Below are positions 35,098 to 43,867 of a stretch of DNA of 64,000 bases, piece by piece. Location: NCBI GenBank assembly GCA_028284385.1, contig JANQRT010000068.1, positions 1 to 64,000 of the forward strand, read 5' to 3'. The notes below the pieces were generated by a model. That model saw only the letters and a program-made list of their open reading frames with translations. It was not told the origin of the DNA and did no database searches. The DNA comes from Opitutaceae bacterium (lineage in GTDB: Bacteria; Verrucomicrobiota; Verrucomicrobiia; Opitutales; Opitutaceae). Within the stretch, counting starts at the first letter, position 1. Each line of letters begins with the position of its first letter. Position numbers and translations under genes: made by a program.

Positions 35098-35761
35098 GCT
35101 TTGTAATCACTGTCACAAGTTTTTCAGGGGCCGACCATCCTAAGCCGCCTTTTTTCATTTCCTCATATCGATAAAGAAGGGTTACCTCGTAAGCTTCCCA
35201 AGGAGCGTCTCCCGTAGATGGATTCGTGCTCAAGCTTCTCATTTCCAACCTGAACTCCATCGGCATGATTACTTGTTCTTCTTCTCCTACATCGTTTTCC
35301 TGGATGTCGATTACGACCGTTTTCGAATCGTGCTCCGCTTCTAATGTCGAGTTGGTTCCGAAATAAGTAAGTGGATCGTCAACGATGGCACTGGCTCCCA
35401 AGGAGGAGCTGACGGTTGGGAGCGTTCCACTGCCAGCCGCAAAAATGGTGTCGAACGTGTTAAATGGTATTGAACGCATTTGCTCTAAGTACCCTTGGGC
35501 CGCGTTGAATCCAGCATTCTGACGTACTGCTTTATATGCGACTCTTTGGGATAGGGCTACTGAGGTCATTATTCCAATGCTCGCAGCCGTGAATACGGAA
35601 AAGGCAATCATGACTTCGACGAGTGTGAGACCTTTCTTTCCGCGAAGATTTCGCGAAAGGAAACTCGAAGGCCGATTTGATGAGGATTCGCTGGCTTCTA
35701 GTTGGGATTGAGCCAAATTAAAACCTCTATTCGTTTCCTGTCTAGAACTGGTATGTCGCAT
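35087..35761 (-). CDS. PilV-like prepilin, copy 2
   Basis: A 224-residue prepilin-like protein. The type IV signal RGKKG, cleaved before LTLVEVMIAF, lies unusually deep (residue ~43), so the true start may be downstream of 35761. Shared with the paralogue at 39444: SQRVAYKAV..., GYLEQMRSIPFNTFD and the ending TVITKHEI-type tail. First gene of its cassette; its promoter must lie in the 309-base gap upstream. Confidence 0.83.
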   Translation of the reverse strand: MRHTSSRQETNRGFNLAQSQLEASESSSNRPSSFLSRNLRGKKGLTLVEVMIAFSVFTAASIGIMTSVALSQRVAYKAVRQNAGFNAAQGYLEQMRSIPFNTFDTIFAAGSGTLPTVSSSLGASAIVDDPLTYFGTNSTLEAEHDSKTVVIDIQENDVGEEEQVIMPMEFRLEMRSLSTNPSTGDAPWEAYEVTLLYRYEEMKKGGLGWSAPEKLVTVITKHEI

Positions 35762-36070
35762 TGAGAAAGCAAAGATATCCGGTTATCCTACCTTCTCTTA
35801 TCAGCATAATACGATTTGTATTTATACGCTTGTGACGCGAGTTCAACGTTTTACAATTCCATGTTGCTAAGGTTACTCACAAGCCTGGGTATTTTCTGCA
35901 AATCGAGTATGCGTACTTATCAATCGGATTAATCGGTTTCCGTAGACCCTCTTAGAGCGATTCTACAAGGAATTGCAAAAGGAAAGGCATTATAAATTGC
36001 GCGTTACTGATAAGTGTAATCTACCCCAAGTATGGGGTAGAATTGACTGATTGTAAATATTTCCTCCTTA
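35762..36070. other. Intergenic region between the two pilin cassettes
   Basis: 309 AT-rich bases with no supported gene. An 8-bp hairpin CTACCCCA/TGGGGTAG with a 4-base loop lies at 36021-36040, just beyond the stop of the small secreted gene. It has no T run on either side and may be a weak terminator or RNA end. On the minus strand, TTGAAC and a TATAAA/TAAATA stretch near 35820-35850 could be a promoter for the second cassette, but the spacing is uncertain. Confidence 0.45.
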
Positions 36071-36742
36071 TTAGAGGCTGGCGACCTTCTTCGGTTTGGC
36101 TACCAGGTTCATTTGTGAAACGAGCTGATTATGTCGCCTCCATAGACGATCAATATCACTTTTTGGGCCTGAATAAGTGAATACAAACAGATTATCCTCT
36201 AGAAAGAAAAACATCTCGCGCTTCTTCAAGGGTTCGCCTTCCTTGGTTGGGATTTCGTAGGCGATTTGACGAACTCGTTTATTAAAGAGATTAGGTCCAA
36301 CCCGATCTGTGGGCCGATCGCTCTGGAATACGATTTCCGCGTTAGGCTTTGTAATTTTTAAGGATTCTAAATACCGATTCCATGTTTCGTCTTCCAGGTC
36401 TGACAGAAACTCGTTTTTACCAAACAACGATATTCCGAAATGAACGCCATGACTACTTTCAGATTTAAGCAGAATAGAGTGACGTGATGAATTTTTAACT
36501 ACCTTCAAATCCCCATTGTAGACCATTAGCATATCGAATTGAGGACATTTGAAAGCTATACGATCCTCGACCGCCCCATCCTCGTTGATTTCGAGAAGCT
36601 TGGCGTCAATTTTTGGTCGAGAAGAGGCAGGCCAGTCGATTGGGGGAAGTTCTTCTTCAGCAGACTGAGCAATGCCAATCGTGGAGCTGCAGAAAGCAAT
36701 AATGGCAGTCAGGATGAAGCGGGAGCATTTTTTCATGTTCAT
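36071..36742 (-). CDS. Small secreted protein of unknown function between pilin cassettes
   Basis: About 223 residues from ATG 36742 (MNMKKCSRFILTAIIAFCSS), which gives a clean signal peptide cut near IAQSAEEE. A longer frame from 36775 would overlap the upstream gene and lengthen the leader, so it is less likely. The mature part is basic, with blocks such as FLEDNLFVFTYSGPKSDIDRLWRRHNQLV. No family recognised. It follows the giant PilX-like gene with only 13 bases between, so it is the fourth gene of that cassette and has no partner in the second one. Confidence 0.75.
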   Translation of the reverse strand: MNMKKCSRFILTAIIAFCSSTIGIAQSAEEELPPIDWPASSRPKIDAKLLEINEDGAVEDRIAFKCPQFDMLMVYNGDLKVVKNSSRHSILLKSESSHGVHFGISLFGKNEFLSDLEDETWNRYLESLKITKPNAEIVFQSDRPTDRVGPNLFNKRVRQIAYEIPTKEGEPLKKREMFFFLEDNLFVFTYSGPKSDIDRLWRRHNQLVSQMNLVAKPKKVASL

Positions 36743-36755
36743 ATTGTGGGCTCTC

Positions 36756-38813
36756 TTACCAAGGTTTTTGTGCAAGATACTCGGCTTCGCTCAAGCTCCT
36801 ATGATTGATACGCTTGTAGGTGCGAATACGTGGTTCTCCAGGAACGTCGTAAGTGTCGAAAAGCGTGTTATATCCCCAAGCTCTGTTCGGAGGGCTGTAA
36901 TAAGATGTATTCCATTCAGATCGGTCTATTTCACATTCATACAAGCAAACCATAGAACCTCTCAGATAGAACGTGTCTCCCGACCAGCTTTCCAGGAATC
37001 TTGGAAAATTATGGGCCCCCCCGCTCCGCGTATCGTCACCCTGAACGTTTGGCGGGCGAATACCGGAAACCACGGCAGCCGAAACTTCTGTTGACGAAGC
37101 ATCCGGCTTGTCGCCCATATCGGGATGGTCATCATCCCAACTCTCAGATAAGAAAGTAACGGCGTCGGCCATCAGCGCTACGGGGACTTCGTTGACTTCA
37201 GGAGTTTGCGAGCTGCTGACGCTCATGCTTCCATCTGAGTTAAAATGGCCTTGTACGTACATGACATTGTTCGTTACAAAAGTCATACCTGGATCGTGAC
37301 CTCGGCTAGGTATCCCTTCTTCGGATACACCTACTTGGGCATAGCGGAGACGAACGCCCGAATAGTCTAACTTTTCCGCCGCGTTGGAATCGGGATTGGA
37401 GCTTTTGCTTTCCACATAGACAATTCCGTTCCAGTCGGTGGCTGGATCGAATCCTTGAAGATGTTTATCTATATCAGTTGTATCTGGGTTCTCTATGAGC
37501 TGTTTTAAAGCTCCCATATTGAAGTTCATGACATATATGTCTTCGTTGCGACGGTCTTCGTAAAATTCTCTTACAGGATCGCCATCCGCGTTTTTCTCGA
37601 TATAGTACAAACCAGTTTTATCCGTGTCGTCGCTTGCCACTAAATCTCCAAGATTTGTAATGGTGCTGTATGTGCCATCAGTTAGTCGTTTTTTCGCTGT
37701 GAGTTCACCGGTGTAGGTGTCCCAGGTAAAGTATAGACCAGCTTTCGCGGAAAGCTTCTGCTCTTCGAGTTCGGCATCGTAGTCGGGGTGCCCACTCGCG
37801 AGCGGAGGTTCAATGATCGCTCGCCCAGAATTTATGGGATCGTACTCGGGAGTCGAAAGATCATCTGGTAGATATTCGTCAAATGCCACCGGCTTCTGAT
37901 AGTTCACATCGTGATCCGATGTTTTCACCATATCTCCCCAGCGCTCCCGAGCCCATTCTCTGAAGTCTGGGCTGAGGCTTCCCGTGCCCATCGTCGAGTC
38001 CTTCCAAATGTTGTCGTGCTTCATGTTCTGCAAGTTCCCGTCTTCATCTTTGAACTGCACGGGCTCGAAATATTTTGAAGCCTGGTGTTCGTAAGCATGG
38101 AGCAAATGTTTGGCTGTTGTGACTTTCCCGTGAAAGTTCAGACCTGTGTAGGCATTCAATCGAAGCAATCCATTTGTATGGACTTTTCCGTATATATCCA
38201 TTTGCGGGCCTGGATGAATATCCAGGTCGAGATTGTAGAAAATAGCATGGCTGAAGATGCCTTCGTTTCTGATTTGAAGCGTTTGTACGGTGTGGGCTGA
38301 TACGGGGTTTCCGATTGCATTACTAGTGTTTCTATCAATTCTTTGTACTGTGGCTCTGCTGAAGATATCGACTTCCTTAACCCAAGCGCTTTCGCCGACG
38401 AGATCGTCATCTTGGTACTCTCGATTGGCTGGATCGAAGTAAACCCAGCTCCAGCTTGTCGGAACCACGCCCCCGACTATTTCTACATTCTGAATCACGT
38501 TATACCCGCCATCATTCATCAGATTGGCAAGCTCTGCTCCACTCGGTAAAACCAGCTCGTCCGCAGATCCTGGTTGAAGAGCGTTTTGGTTGATATTAGA
38601 GCGATTCGCGAATTTCAGCCTAAGCTGAGCCAGTCCATACTGGCTTGCCGATTCAGCCACATTTTGAGCTTTCAGCCAGAGCTCCTGACTGGTGTTCAAT
38701 TTCCGTTCATGTACTGAATGGCCCAATACGGCAGCCAGACCTGTTCCTAGTACCGTTAAGATAACTAGCACTGTTATGAGTGCAGACCCTTTTTTGTTTT
38801 CGCCTTTTTTCAT
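36756..38813 (-). CDS. Giant PilX-like pilus-assembly/secretion protein, copy 1
   Basis: A 685-residue protein from ATG 38813, chosen because AGAGGA lies ~9 bases upstream and an ATG at 38834 would overlap the PilW-like gene. N-terminal helix KKGSALITVLVILTVLGTGL, then ELWLKAQNVAESASQYGLA, typical of PilX-N. The exported domain aligns block by block with the 765-residue copy: HAIFYNLDLDIHPGPQMDIYG, DWNGIVYVESK, DPGMTFVTNNVMYVQGHFNSDG, NFPRFLESW, RGSMVCLYECE. Likely a structural or priming component of a type IV pilus-like machine. Confidence 0.84.
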   Translation of the reverse strand: MKKGENKKGSALITVLVILTVLGTGLAAVLGHSVHERKLNTSQELWLKAQNVAESASQYGLAQLRLKFANRSNINQNALQPGSADELVLPSGAELANLMNDGGYNVIQNVEIVGGVVPTSWSWVYFDPANREYQDDDLVGESAWVKEVDIFSRATVQRIDRNTSNAIGNPVSAHTVQTLQIRNEGIFSHAIFYNLDLDIHPGPQMDIYGKVHTNGLLRLNAYTGLNFHGKVTTAKHLLHAYEHQASKYFEPVQFKDEDGNLQNMKHDNIWKDSTMGTGSLSPDFREWARERWGDMVKTSDHDVNYQKPVAFDEYLPDDLSTPEYDPINSGRAIIEPPLASGHPDYDAELEEQKLSAKAGLYFTWDTYTGELTAKKRLTDGTYSTITNLGDLVASDDTDKTGLYYIEKNADGDPVREFYEDRRNEDIYVMNFNMGALKQLIENPDTTDIDKHLQGFDPATDWNGIVYVESKSSNPDSNAAEKLDYSGVRLRYAQVGVSEEGIPSRGHDPGMTFVTNNVMYVQGHFNSDGSMSVSSSQTPEVNEVPVALMADAVTFLSESWDDDHPDMGDKPDASSTEVSAAVVSGIRPPNVQGDDTRSGGAHNFPRFLESWSGDTFYLRGSMVCLYECEIDRSEWNTSYYSPPNRAWGYNTLFDTYDVPGEPRIRTYKRINHRSLSEAEYLAQKPW

Positions 38814-38817
38814 GTCT

Positions 38818-39435
38818 CTATCCTCTTGCAGCAATAGTGAAATTATAAGTGTTCACTGGGTCGATTTCGACGGTTCCTTCCCGCCTTATTTCTCCTCGAA
38901 TCATAATGGCGATTCGATTGAAATTATAGAAAAGCCTTTGGTTGCTCAGTCCTCTTGAAATCTCCACAACCTCCTGATGGTTGCCCATGGTCGATGCCAA
39001 GGGAATTAGATTCTCCACCGTTTGAGCGCTATTCAAATTATCGTTCGTTTCGAATGTCAGGACCGGGCCTTCTTGATTCAAGGCCGGAGCTGATCGGTAG
39101 AACCCGACTACTTTATCTATCAATGAGGGATTGGTCTCGTCTAAAGAAACGAACACTAGAAAATCCCCTGTCGAGCCGTCGCCGACTTCCGTTCTGTCAT
39201 CAAACGCGTTGTAGATTATAAAGTAGCTAGCCAGGTTGGCTGCGTCGATCATGTCGTTTGTGAATGAACGAATGTCCCGATTGATCATGACCTTTGCATT
39301 GCCCAAAGCTTGAGATTTCAATCCATGGATAAACATGGACATGATCGCGCCAATTGATAGGCCGAAGATTGCCAGGGTCGTGACTATCTCCACAAGGGTG
39401 AAGCCTTTTTTCTTTATGCGAACGCGAGTTTTCAT
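38818..39435 (-). CDS. PilW-like prepilin, copy 1
   Basis: A 205-residue prepilin-like protein with leader IKKKG, cleavage before FTLVEIVTTLAIFG and Glu at +5. The C-terminal part (NRDIRSFTNDMIDAANLASYF, GDGSTGDFLVFVSLDE, ending VNTYNFTIAARG) matches the PilW-like protein of the other cassette. It ends 4 bases before the giant gene and starts 8 bases after the PilV-like gene, so the three form one operon. Confidence 0.87.
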   Translation of the reverse strand: MKTRVRIKKKGFTLVEIVTTLAIFGLSIGAIMSMFIHGLKSQALGNAKVMINRDIRSFTNDMIDAANLASYFIIYNAFDDRTEVGDGSTGDFLVFVSLDETNPSLIDKVVGFYRSAPALNQEGPVLTFETNDNLNSAQTVENLIPLASTMGNHQEVVEISRGLSNQRLFYNFNRIAIMIRGEIRREGTVEIDPVNTYNFTIAARG

Positions 39436-39443
39436 TTTGAAAG

Positions 39444-40001
39444 CTAGTTGGTAGGTACTTCGGATCGAATCGCTTTGAGCAGAATTGGAACTGGTGGCTG
39501 ATAGGTCCTATTGTTATCCTGGTAGGTATATGTGTACCTTAGAACGATCAACCGACTCTCTCCTAAGCCGTTAAGTTCGTCTGTTATGTCCTGCGTGAAT
39601 ACTGCTACTCCCATGTTCAGATCGTCGCTGGCATCGCCAGGAGTGCTTTTGATGTCGTAGGTTTTGATTGTATCCGCGCCATTGGTACGCAAGAAATTAT
39701 CTGTGATCGGGCTGGCTGAATCGTAGTCCGGTAGTCGAATTGCGGTTATGGGATCCGCTTCTCCTTGATTGATCATGGTTGGGAGCGGATCTAAGTCGAG
39801 TTGGCTGTAGGGGAGAGCTTTCAATTGTTCTAGGTAGCCATTCGCGATAGTCGTTGCGGTGGCTTGGCTTACGCTTGCTGCGGCCAGGCGTTGCGATTGC
39901 ATCAACCCGGTAAGCAGTCCGAAGCTGGCTAAGGTTAAAATGCCCATCGATACCATCAGCTCGACAAGTGTGATCCCTTTTGAATTCGAAAATGTTTTCA
40001 T
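39444..40001 (-). CDS. PilV-like prepilin, copy 1
   Basis: A 185-residue prepilin-like protein from ATG 40001 (MKTFSNSKG, then ITLVELMVSMGILTLASFG), which places the type IV signal normally. The frame is open further upstream to 40142, but that adds 47 residues with no pilin character. Shared with the other cassette: QSQRLAAASV...ANGYLEQLKALPYSQLD. First gene of the 40.0 to 36.1 kb cassette. Confidence 0.85.
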   Translation of the reverse strand: MKTFSNSKGITLVELMVSMGILTLASFGLLTGLMQSQRLAAASVSQATATTIANGYLEQLKALPYSQLDLDPLPTMINQGEADPITAIRLPDYDSASPITDNFLRTNGADTIKTYDIKSTPGDASDDLNMGVAVFTQDITDELNGLGESRLIVLRYTYTYQDNNRTYQPPVPILLKAIRSEVPTN

Positions 40002-40251
40002 GGCGGTACTCGGAAACAACCAATTAAGTCGGATGTAATCCGCCCTAATCAACGGTAATGTACGACCTGAAAACCCGTTGATTAAATTTTTACGTAACCT
40101 GCTCTCCGGCAATGAGATGTACGCTTCGAAAGGCGAGCTCAAAACACTAGGGAACCATAGAGAATTGAACTTATTTCGAACTGAGTAGTTTTATCGGGAT
40201 GTATAGTATCCGTTCGCCAGATACGATCCTAGGTTCGAGTGAGGATTGGTT

Positions 40252-41748
40252 CTATTCGGCCTGCAGAATAATTCTTCGGTAGTCGAATAATGAAGCGATC
40301 TCGCTTCGGTCTCTGACTTCTAGGATCAGATGTATTTCGCTGCCCTTAGCGTCTTTTGGAATCGTCAGCTCGACTTTAGGGTCCTCTATGCCTGATAATG
40401 AAGTTTCTCCATCGTAGGTTCCCGCTTCCTTGTAGTTATACCACCGGTACGCAATTTCGTCCTTATCTGGGTCTGATGAAGCAGAAGCATCGAAGGTTAC
40501 TTTACTGCCTGCTTTCACCTTTTTGACCAGAATTCGATTAGACACGTCCCCATCGATAGCCGCAGTCGGATTATGGTTGGCATTCTCGTAATCCTCTTGG
40601 CACCAGTCCATGCGGCAAACGAAGTCATTGTAGAAGGCTCGTCGCCAACGCCAGACAGGCGAAAAGATGCTATCTTCATAGATGTCCCCATTTTCTGGGT
40701 TCGTCCAAGTATCCGGCATTTCCTTGTAGACGTAGAAGGGCGCCACTTTTTCTTCGTCTACGCTGATATCGCTATGCTTGGACCAATAGTTCTTTTCTTT
40801 TTCGCGACTAAACAATCCGCTCCATCCTCCCCAGTGAGGATGGTTGATGTCGTACAGGCCTTTGTTTACCAGGCCGAGCCAAGGAATCGTTCCGCCTCCT
40901 TCCAAAAAGGATACGCCGCCGCCGCGAAATTGGCGAATAGGCCATAGCCTTCCGAGAGGTCCATGATTTCCTTTTATATGCTCCAAGGCCCATTGGTGTT
41001 GGCCAAGTCCCGAGTAGGCGTAAGGCTCCCAAGTGTGGGGTCCGAGTTCGTTTTGTTTGCCAGAGTTGTCTACCATCCCGTCAATGCTGGGTCCACCGTA
41101 ACAATAGGTCTGATAGTTGCTGCGGATCCAGTTTATGCTCGGATATTTAGAGCAAATCCAAGCTCCGGCATTGTCCTGTGATCCGTTTTCGAATACGCGA
41201 AGCTTTTCCAGCGCGGTTTGAAAATCCTCTTTAGAATGTTTCGCTTCAAAGTCGATTAAGGCTTGAGCCAAGGTATTCGATCCAGCGTTCACCACGATGT
41301 AAATAGGTCGTGGATCTGGCTTCGCCATGATCTCTTCAATCAACTTCGATCCAGACGAGGACTTTCGGCCAATTGCAGTATCCTGAATGCCATACCGATA
41401 CTGTCCCTCTCTCACGGTTCCCAGCAAGTAGCTGGTCTCCGGCCAGCCATCGGCGTGTATCCGCAGATTATCTACGACTTTGTCGTAGCCTTCGATCAGC
41501 TTGTAAAACAATTCCGGTTGAGGATCTTTCCTGAGATATTTGCCAGTCACTGCAATAAGCCCCTCAATATCGAACTCATTTGCGTACATCAGCATATGGG
41601 TCATCTGCTGTTCTTCATCCGGCTCGTTACCCATATCGGCTAGGATGACCAGCCGGTTCTTTTCAGGAGAGAAATCGTATTCCTGATGCCCGGCAAAGAT
41701 GACAGTCGAGAATGTGCAGAGGACGAAGGCGAGAATGGAATATTTCAT
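40252..41748 (-). CDS. DUF1593 nucleoside-hydrolase-like secreted protein
   Basis: A 498-residue protein with a signal peptide (ILAFVLCTFSTVIFA). The DUF1593 domain starts RLVILADMGNEPDEEQQMTHML, where the Asp cluster mirrors the metal-binding DxDxxxDD region of nucleoside hydrolases, and continues through AGSNTLAQAL, FRGGGVSFLEGGGTIPWLGLVN. A C-terminal Ig-like beta domain follows (VTFDASASSDPDKDEIAYRWY). Relatives are annotated as cellulose-binding proteins and cluster with glycan-degradation genes; the reaction is unknown. Confidence 0.88.
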   Translation of the reverse strand: MKYSILAFVLCTFSTVIFAGHQEYDFSPEKNRLVILADMGNEPDEEQQMTHMLMYANEFDIEGLIAVTGKYLRKDPQPELFYKLIEGYDKVVDNLRIHADGWPETSYLLGTVREGQYRYGIQDTAIGRKSSSGSKLIEEIMAKPDPRPIYIVVNAGSNTLAQALIDFEAKHSKEDFQTALEKLRVFENGSQDNAGAWICSKYPSINWIRSNYQTYCYGGPSIDGMVDNSGKQNELGPHTWEPYAYSGLGQHQWALEHIKGNHGPLGRLWPIRQFRGGGVSFLEGGGTIPWLGLVNKGLYDINHPHWGGWSGLFSREKEKNYWSKHSDISVDEEKVAPFYVYKEMPDTWTNPENGDIYEDSIFSPVWRWRRAFYNDFVCRMDWCQEDYENANHNPTAAIDGDVSNRILVKKVKAGSKVTFDASASSDPDKDEIAYRWYNYKEAGTYDGETSLSGIEDPKVELTIPKDAKGSEIHLILEVRDRSEIASLFDYRRIILQAE

Positions 41749-41809
41749 CTAATGAGTAGGGAACTTAAGCTGAAAAGCATCTAATCCTAAAGGAATAATT
41801 CAAAGATTT

Positions 41810-43804
41810 CTAGAATGCTTCCAGTTTTCTGGCAAGCATCCGTATGAAAACTCCCCCTACGACGGAACGTCCTCGGAATCCCCTTAGCTTGCCTTCTTTG
41901 GTCCAATACCAATCCGTCATTGGAATGCGGCTCTGCGATTCTTGAAGAAATCTGTAGACGGGCTCGATTAGAGCCTGAGCGTCTTCTTGATTCTCAGCTA
42001 GAATAGTTGTCCAAAGGATCCAATCGAGTTTGGTGTAGCTGCTACGGCTATCAAGCGGCAGGCCATAGCGATTCTGCACTTTTAAGTAGTGAGCGATTTC
42101 CTTTTTGAATACAGATTCGGGTACGAGATTCAATCCTAGTAGCTTGTCCCATACGAAATTGTATTTCTGTGACCAGGTTCCTGGATTCTCAAAGGTGAGC
42201 GAGTAGTGATCGCCATCATCCGCCATCTCCATCCATTTTGTGACCATCGCCTTGGCGGCGTCTAAATATTTTTGCCCTTCCTCGTCGAGACCGCGCATTT
42301 GGCAAAGCAGACCAAAGCTTGCTATACCCATGATGGCTTTGGCTGACAGGTTAGCGTTGCGGGCTAGGTGACCTGCAAAGTCGTCAGTACAAAGCTGGTT
42401 TTCAGGGTCGAGTCCTTTATCGAGTAGGTAGGCGGCCCACTTTTGGCAAAGAGCCCAGTATTTTTCGGCAAAATCCGCATTGCCTTCGACTTTTGCCAAT
42501 CCAGCCACCATCGTCAGCATGTTGCCGCATTCCTCGACCGGCATTTGCCGGTCCTCAGTTTCCTCGCCACCGCCATACACTTGGCCATTAGCGTGCGGAT
42601 AGCGTCCAATATCGTGAGGCGCATAGGGCCAAGGCCACCGATCGCTAGCCGCGTATTCAAAAAGCGGAGCGATCATAGCTTTCATCAAATCAGTGTTGAA
42701 CAAAAGAAAGAATGGAGAGGATGGATAAGTGACGTCAACTGTACCCATGCAGCCATTACTATAGTTTTCCTTGCTGAAATAGAGTAGCGTTCCGTCGTCA
42801 TCGACGGCTAGTTTGTGGGCCGCAATGCACTGGCGATAGGCTAGGGTGGAGATGTGGGCGTATTGTTCGCCTTCCTTTTCCTTAAGATCGTTGAACAGTT
42901 CTTTATCGAAACGTTCACATCGATCAACGATGCTTTCGAATTCCGAGGCCGCCTTTTCGACAAGGGTTCTTTCATTGTCGTCATCACGTCTCCAATAAGC
43001 CCTCAAGCGCTTGCCAAAGTATTCGATAGCGTAAATATCGTCGTAACCAAAAATAGCATACTTGCGAATCGATTCATTTCCAACCGTTCCAAGATTCAAC
43101 AGCAGCGCGAGTACCGGAGTATCCTGATCCACTTTTCGAGGCTGCGTCACATCCCTTGGAGGAAGTTTGCCTTCCAGGGTGAAGGTTTCCGTAGCCTCTT
43201 TTAATGATGATGGAAGAAGTTCGTCCTTCTGGGCGTTCTCTGCCGCCAACAAAGCATATCCCCAGTCCTGCGTAACGAGGTCGCCCTTTGTCGCCACCAG
43301 GTTTTGCTCTTCCATTCCCGCTTTGATCGTTGGAATGGCGGCGTTTTCGACAGGCGTGAAAGCGACGTTTGCATCAGGTTCATTTACCGCGACCTCGGAA
43401 CTTGCATCGAAGTAAAGCCTTACGTCGTGTTCACTCCCATCTAGAGAAACGACGTCGTAGATTATGTACGTGATTGGTCTGCTGACCAGTTCCAAGTCGT
43501 CGATTAAAAGCGGGCTTAGAAATGTCAGCTTTATGGATACGCCATTTTGCTCGAAGCGGTAGATCGATCGTGTAGGCCACACTTCGAGTCCAACTTGTCG
43601 CGCAGGGGGCGCCCAGCTAGGCTCCGTTCCCATCAGTCGATAGCCATTCCCATCAATGTAGACAAGACTGTGAATCGGCATCGGCAAATTCGACCAGTGT
43701 TTCGTTTCGGAATCGGTCAGCTTGTCAGCCGGAGACCAGATGCTGAAATGCGGATCATGCGTTACCAGCGGGACGGCTGGCGGACGAAAGGATGATTGAC
43801 TCAT
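41810..43804 (-). CDS. DUF4965/glutaminase-like protein of glycan loci
   Basis: A 664-residue protein. The N-terminal beta-sandwich (PAVPLVTHDPHFSIWSPADKLTD, WSNLPMPIHSLVYIDG) is followed by an alpha/alpha toroid (ECGNMLTMVAGLAKV, CTDDFAGHLARNANLSAKAIMGIASFG, NYWDKLLGLNLVP-like). This layout is annotated as glutaminase A (DUF4965/DUF1793) after a fungal enzyme, but in Verrucomicrobia and Bacteroidota it is common in sugar loci and may be a glycosidase. No clear signal peptide. It follows the sugar-binding protein gene with a 63-base gap. Confidence 0.87.
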   Translation of the reverse strand: MSQSSFRPPAVPLVTHDPHFSIWSPADKLTDSETKHWSNLPMPIHSLVYIDGNGYRLMGTEPSWAPPARQVGLEVWPTRSIYRFEQNGVSIKLTFLSPLLIDDLELVSRPITYIIYDVVSLDGSEHDVRLYFDASSEVAVNEPDANVAFTPVENAAIPTIKAGMEEQNLVATKGDLVTQDWGYALLAAENAQKDELLPSSLKEATETFTLEGKLPPRDVTQPRKVDQDTPVLALLLNLGTVGNESIRKYAIFGYDDIYAIEYFGKRLRAYWRRDDDNERTLVEKAASEFESIVDRCERFDKELFNDLKEKEGEQYAHISTLAYRQCIAAHKLAVDDDGTLLYFSKENYSNGCMGTVDVTYPSSPFFLLFNTDLMKAMIAPLFEYAASDRWPWPYAPHDIGRYPHANGQVYGGGEETEDRQMPVEECGNMLTMVAGLAKVEGNADFAEKYWALCQKWAAYLLDKGLDPENQLCTDDFAGHLARNANLSAKAIMGIASFGLLCQMRGLDEEGQKYLDAAKAMVTKWMEMADDGDHYSLTFENPGTWSQKYNFVWDKLLGLNLVPESVFKKEIAHYLKVQNRYGLPLDSRSSYTKLDWILWTTILAENQEDAQALIEPVYRFLQESQSRIPMTDWYWTKEGKLRGFRGRSVVGGVFIRMLARKLEAF

Positions 43805-43867
43805 AAATTGTATTGAAAAAATTCTTACGAAAACGCCCTGTCGATCTAAAGTGATGAAGGAACCGAA

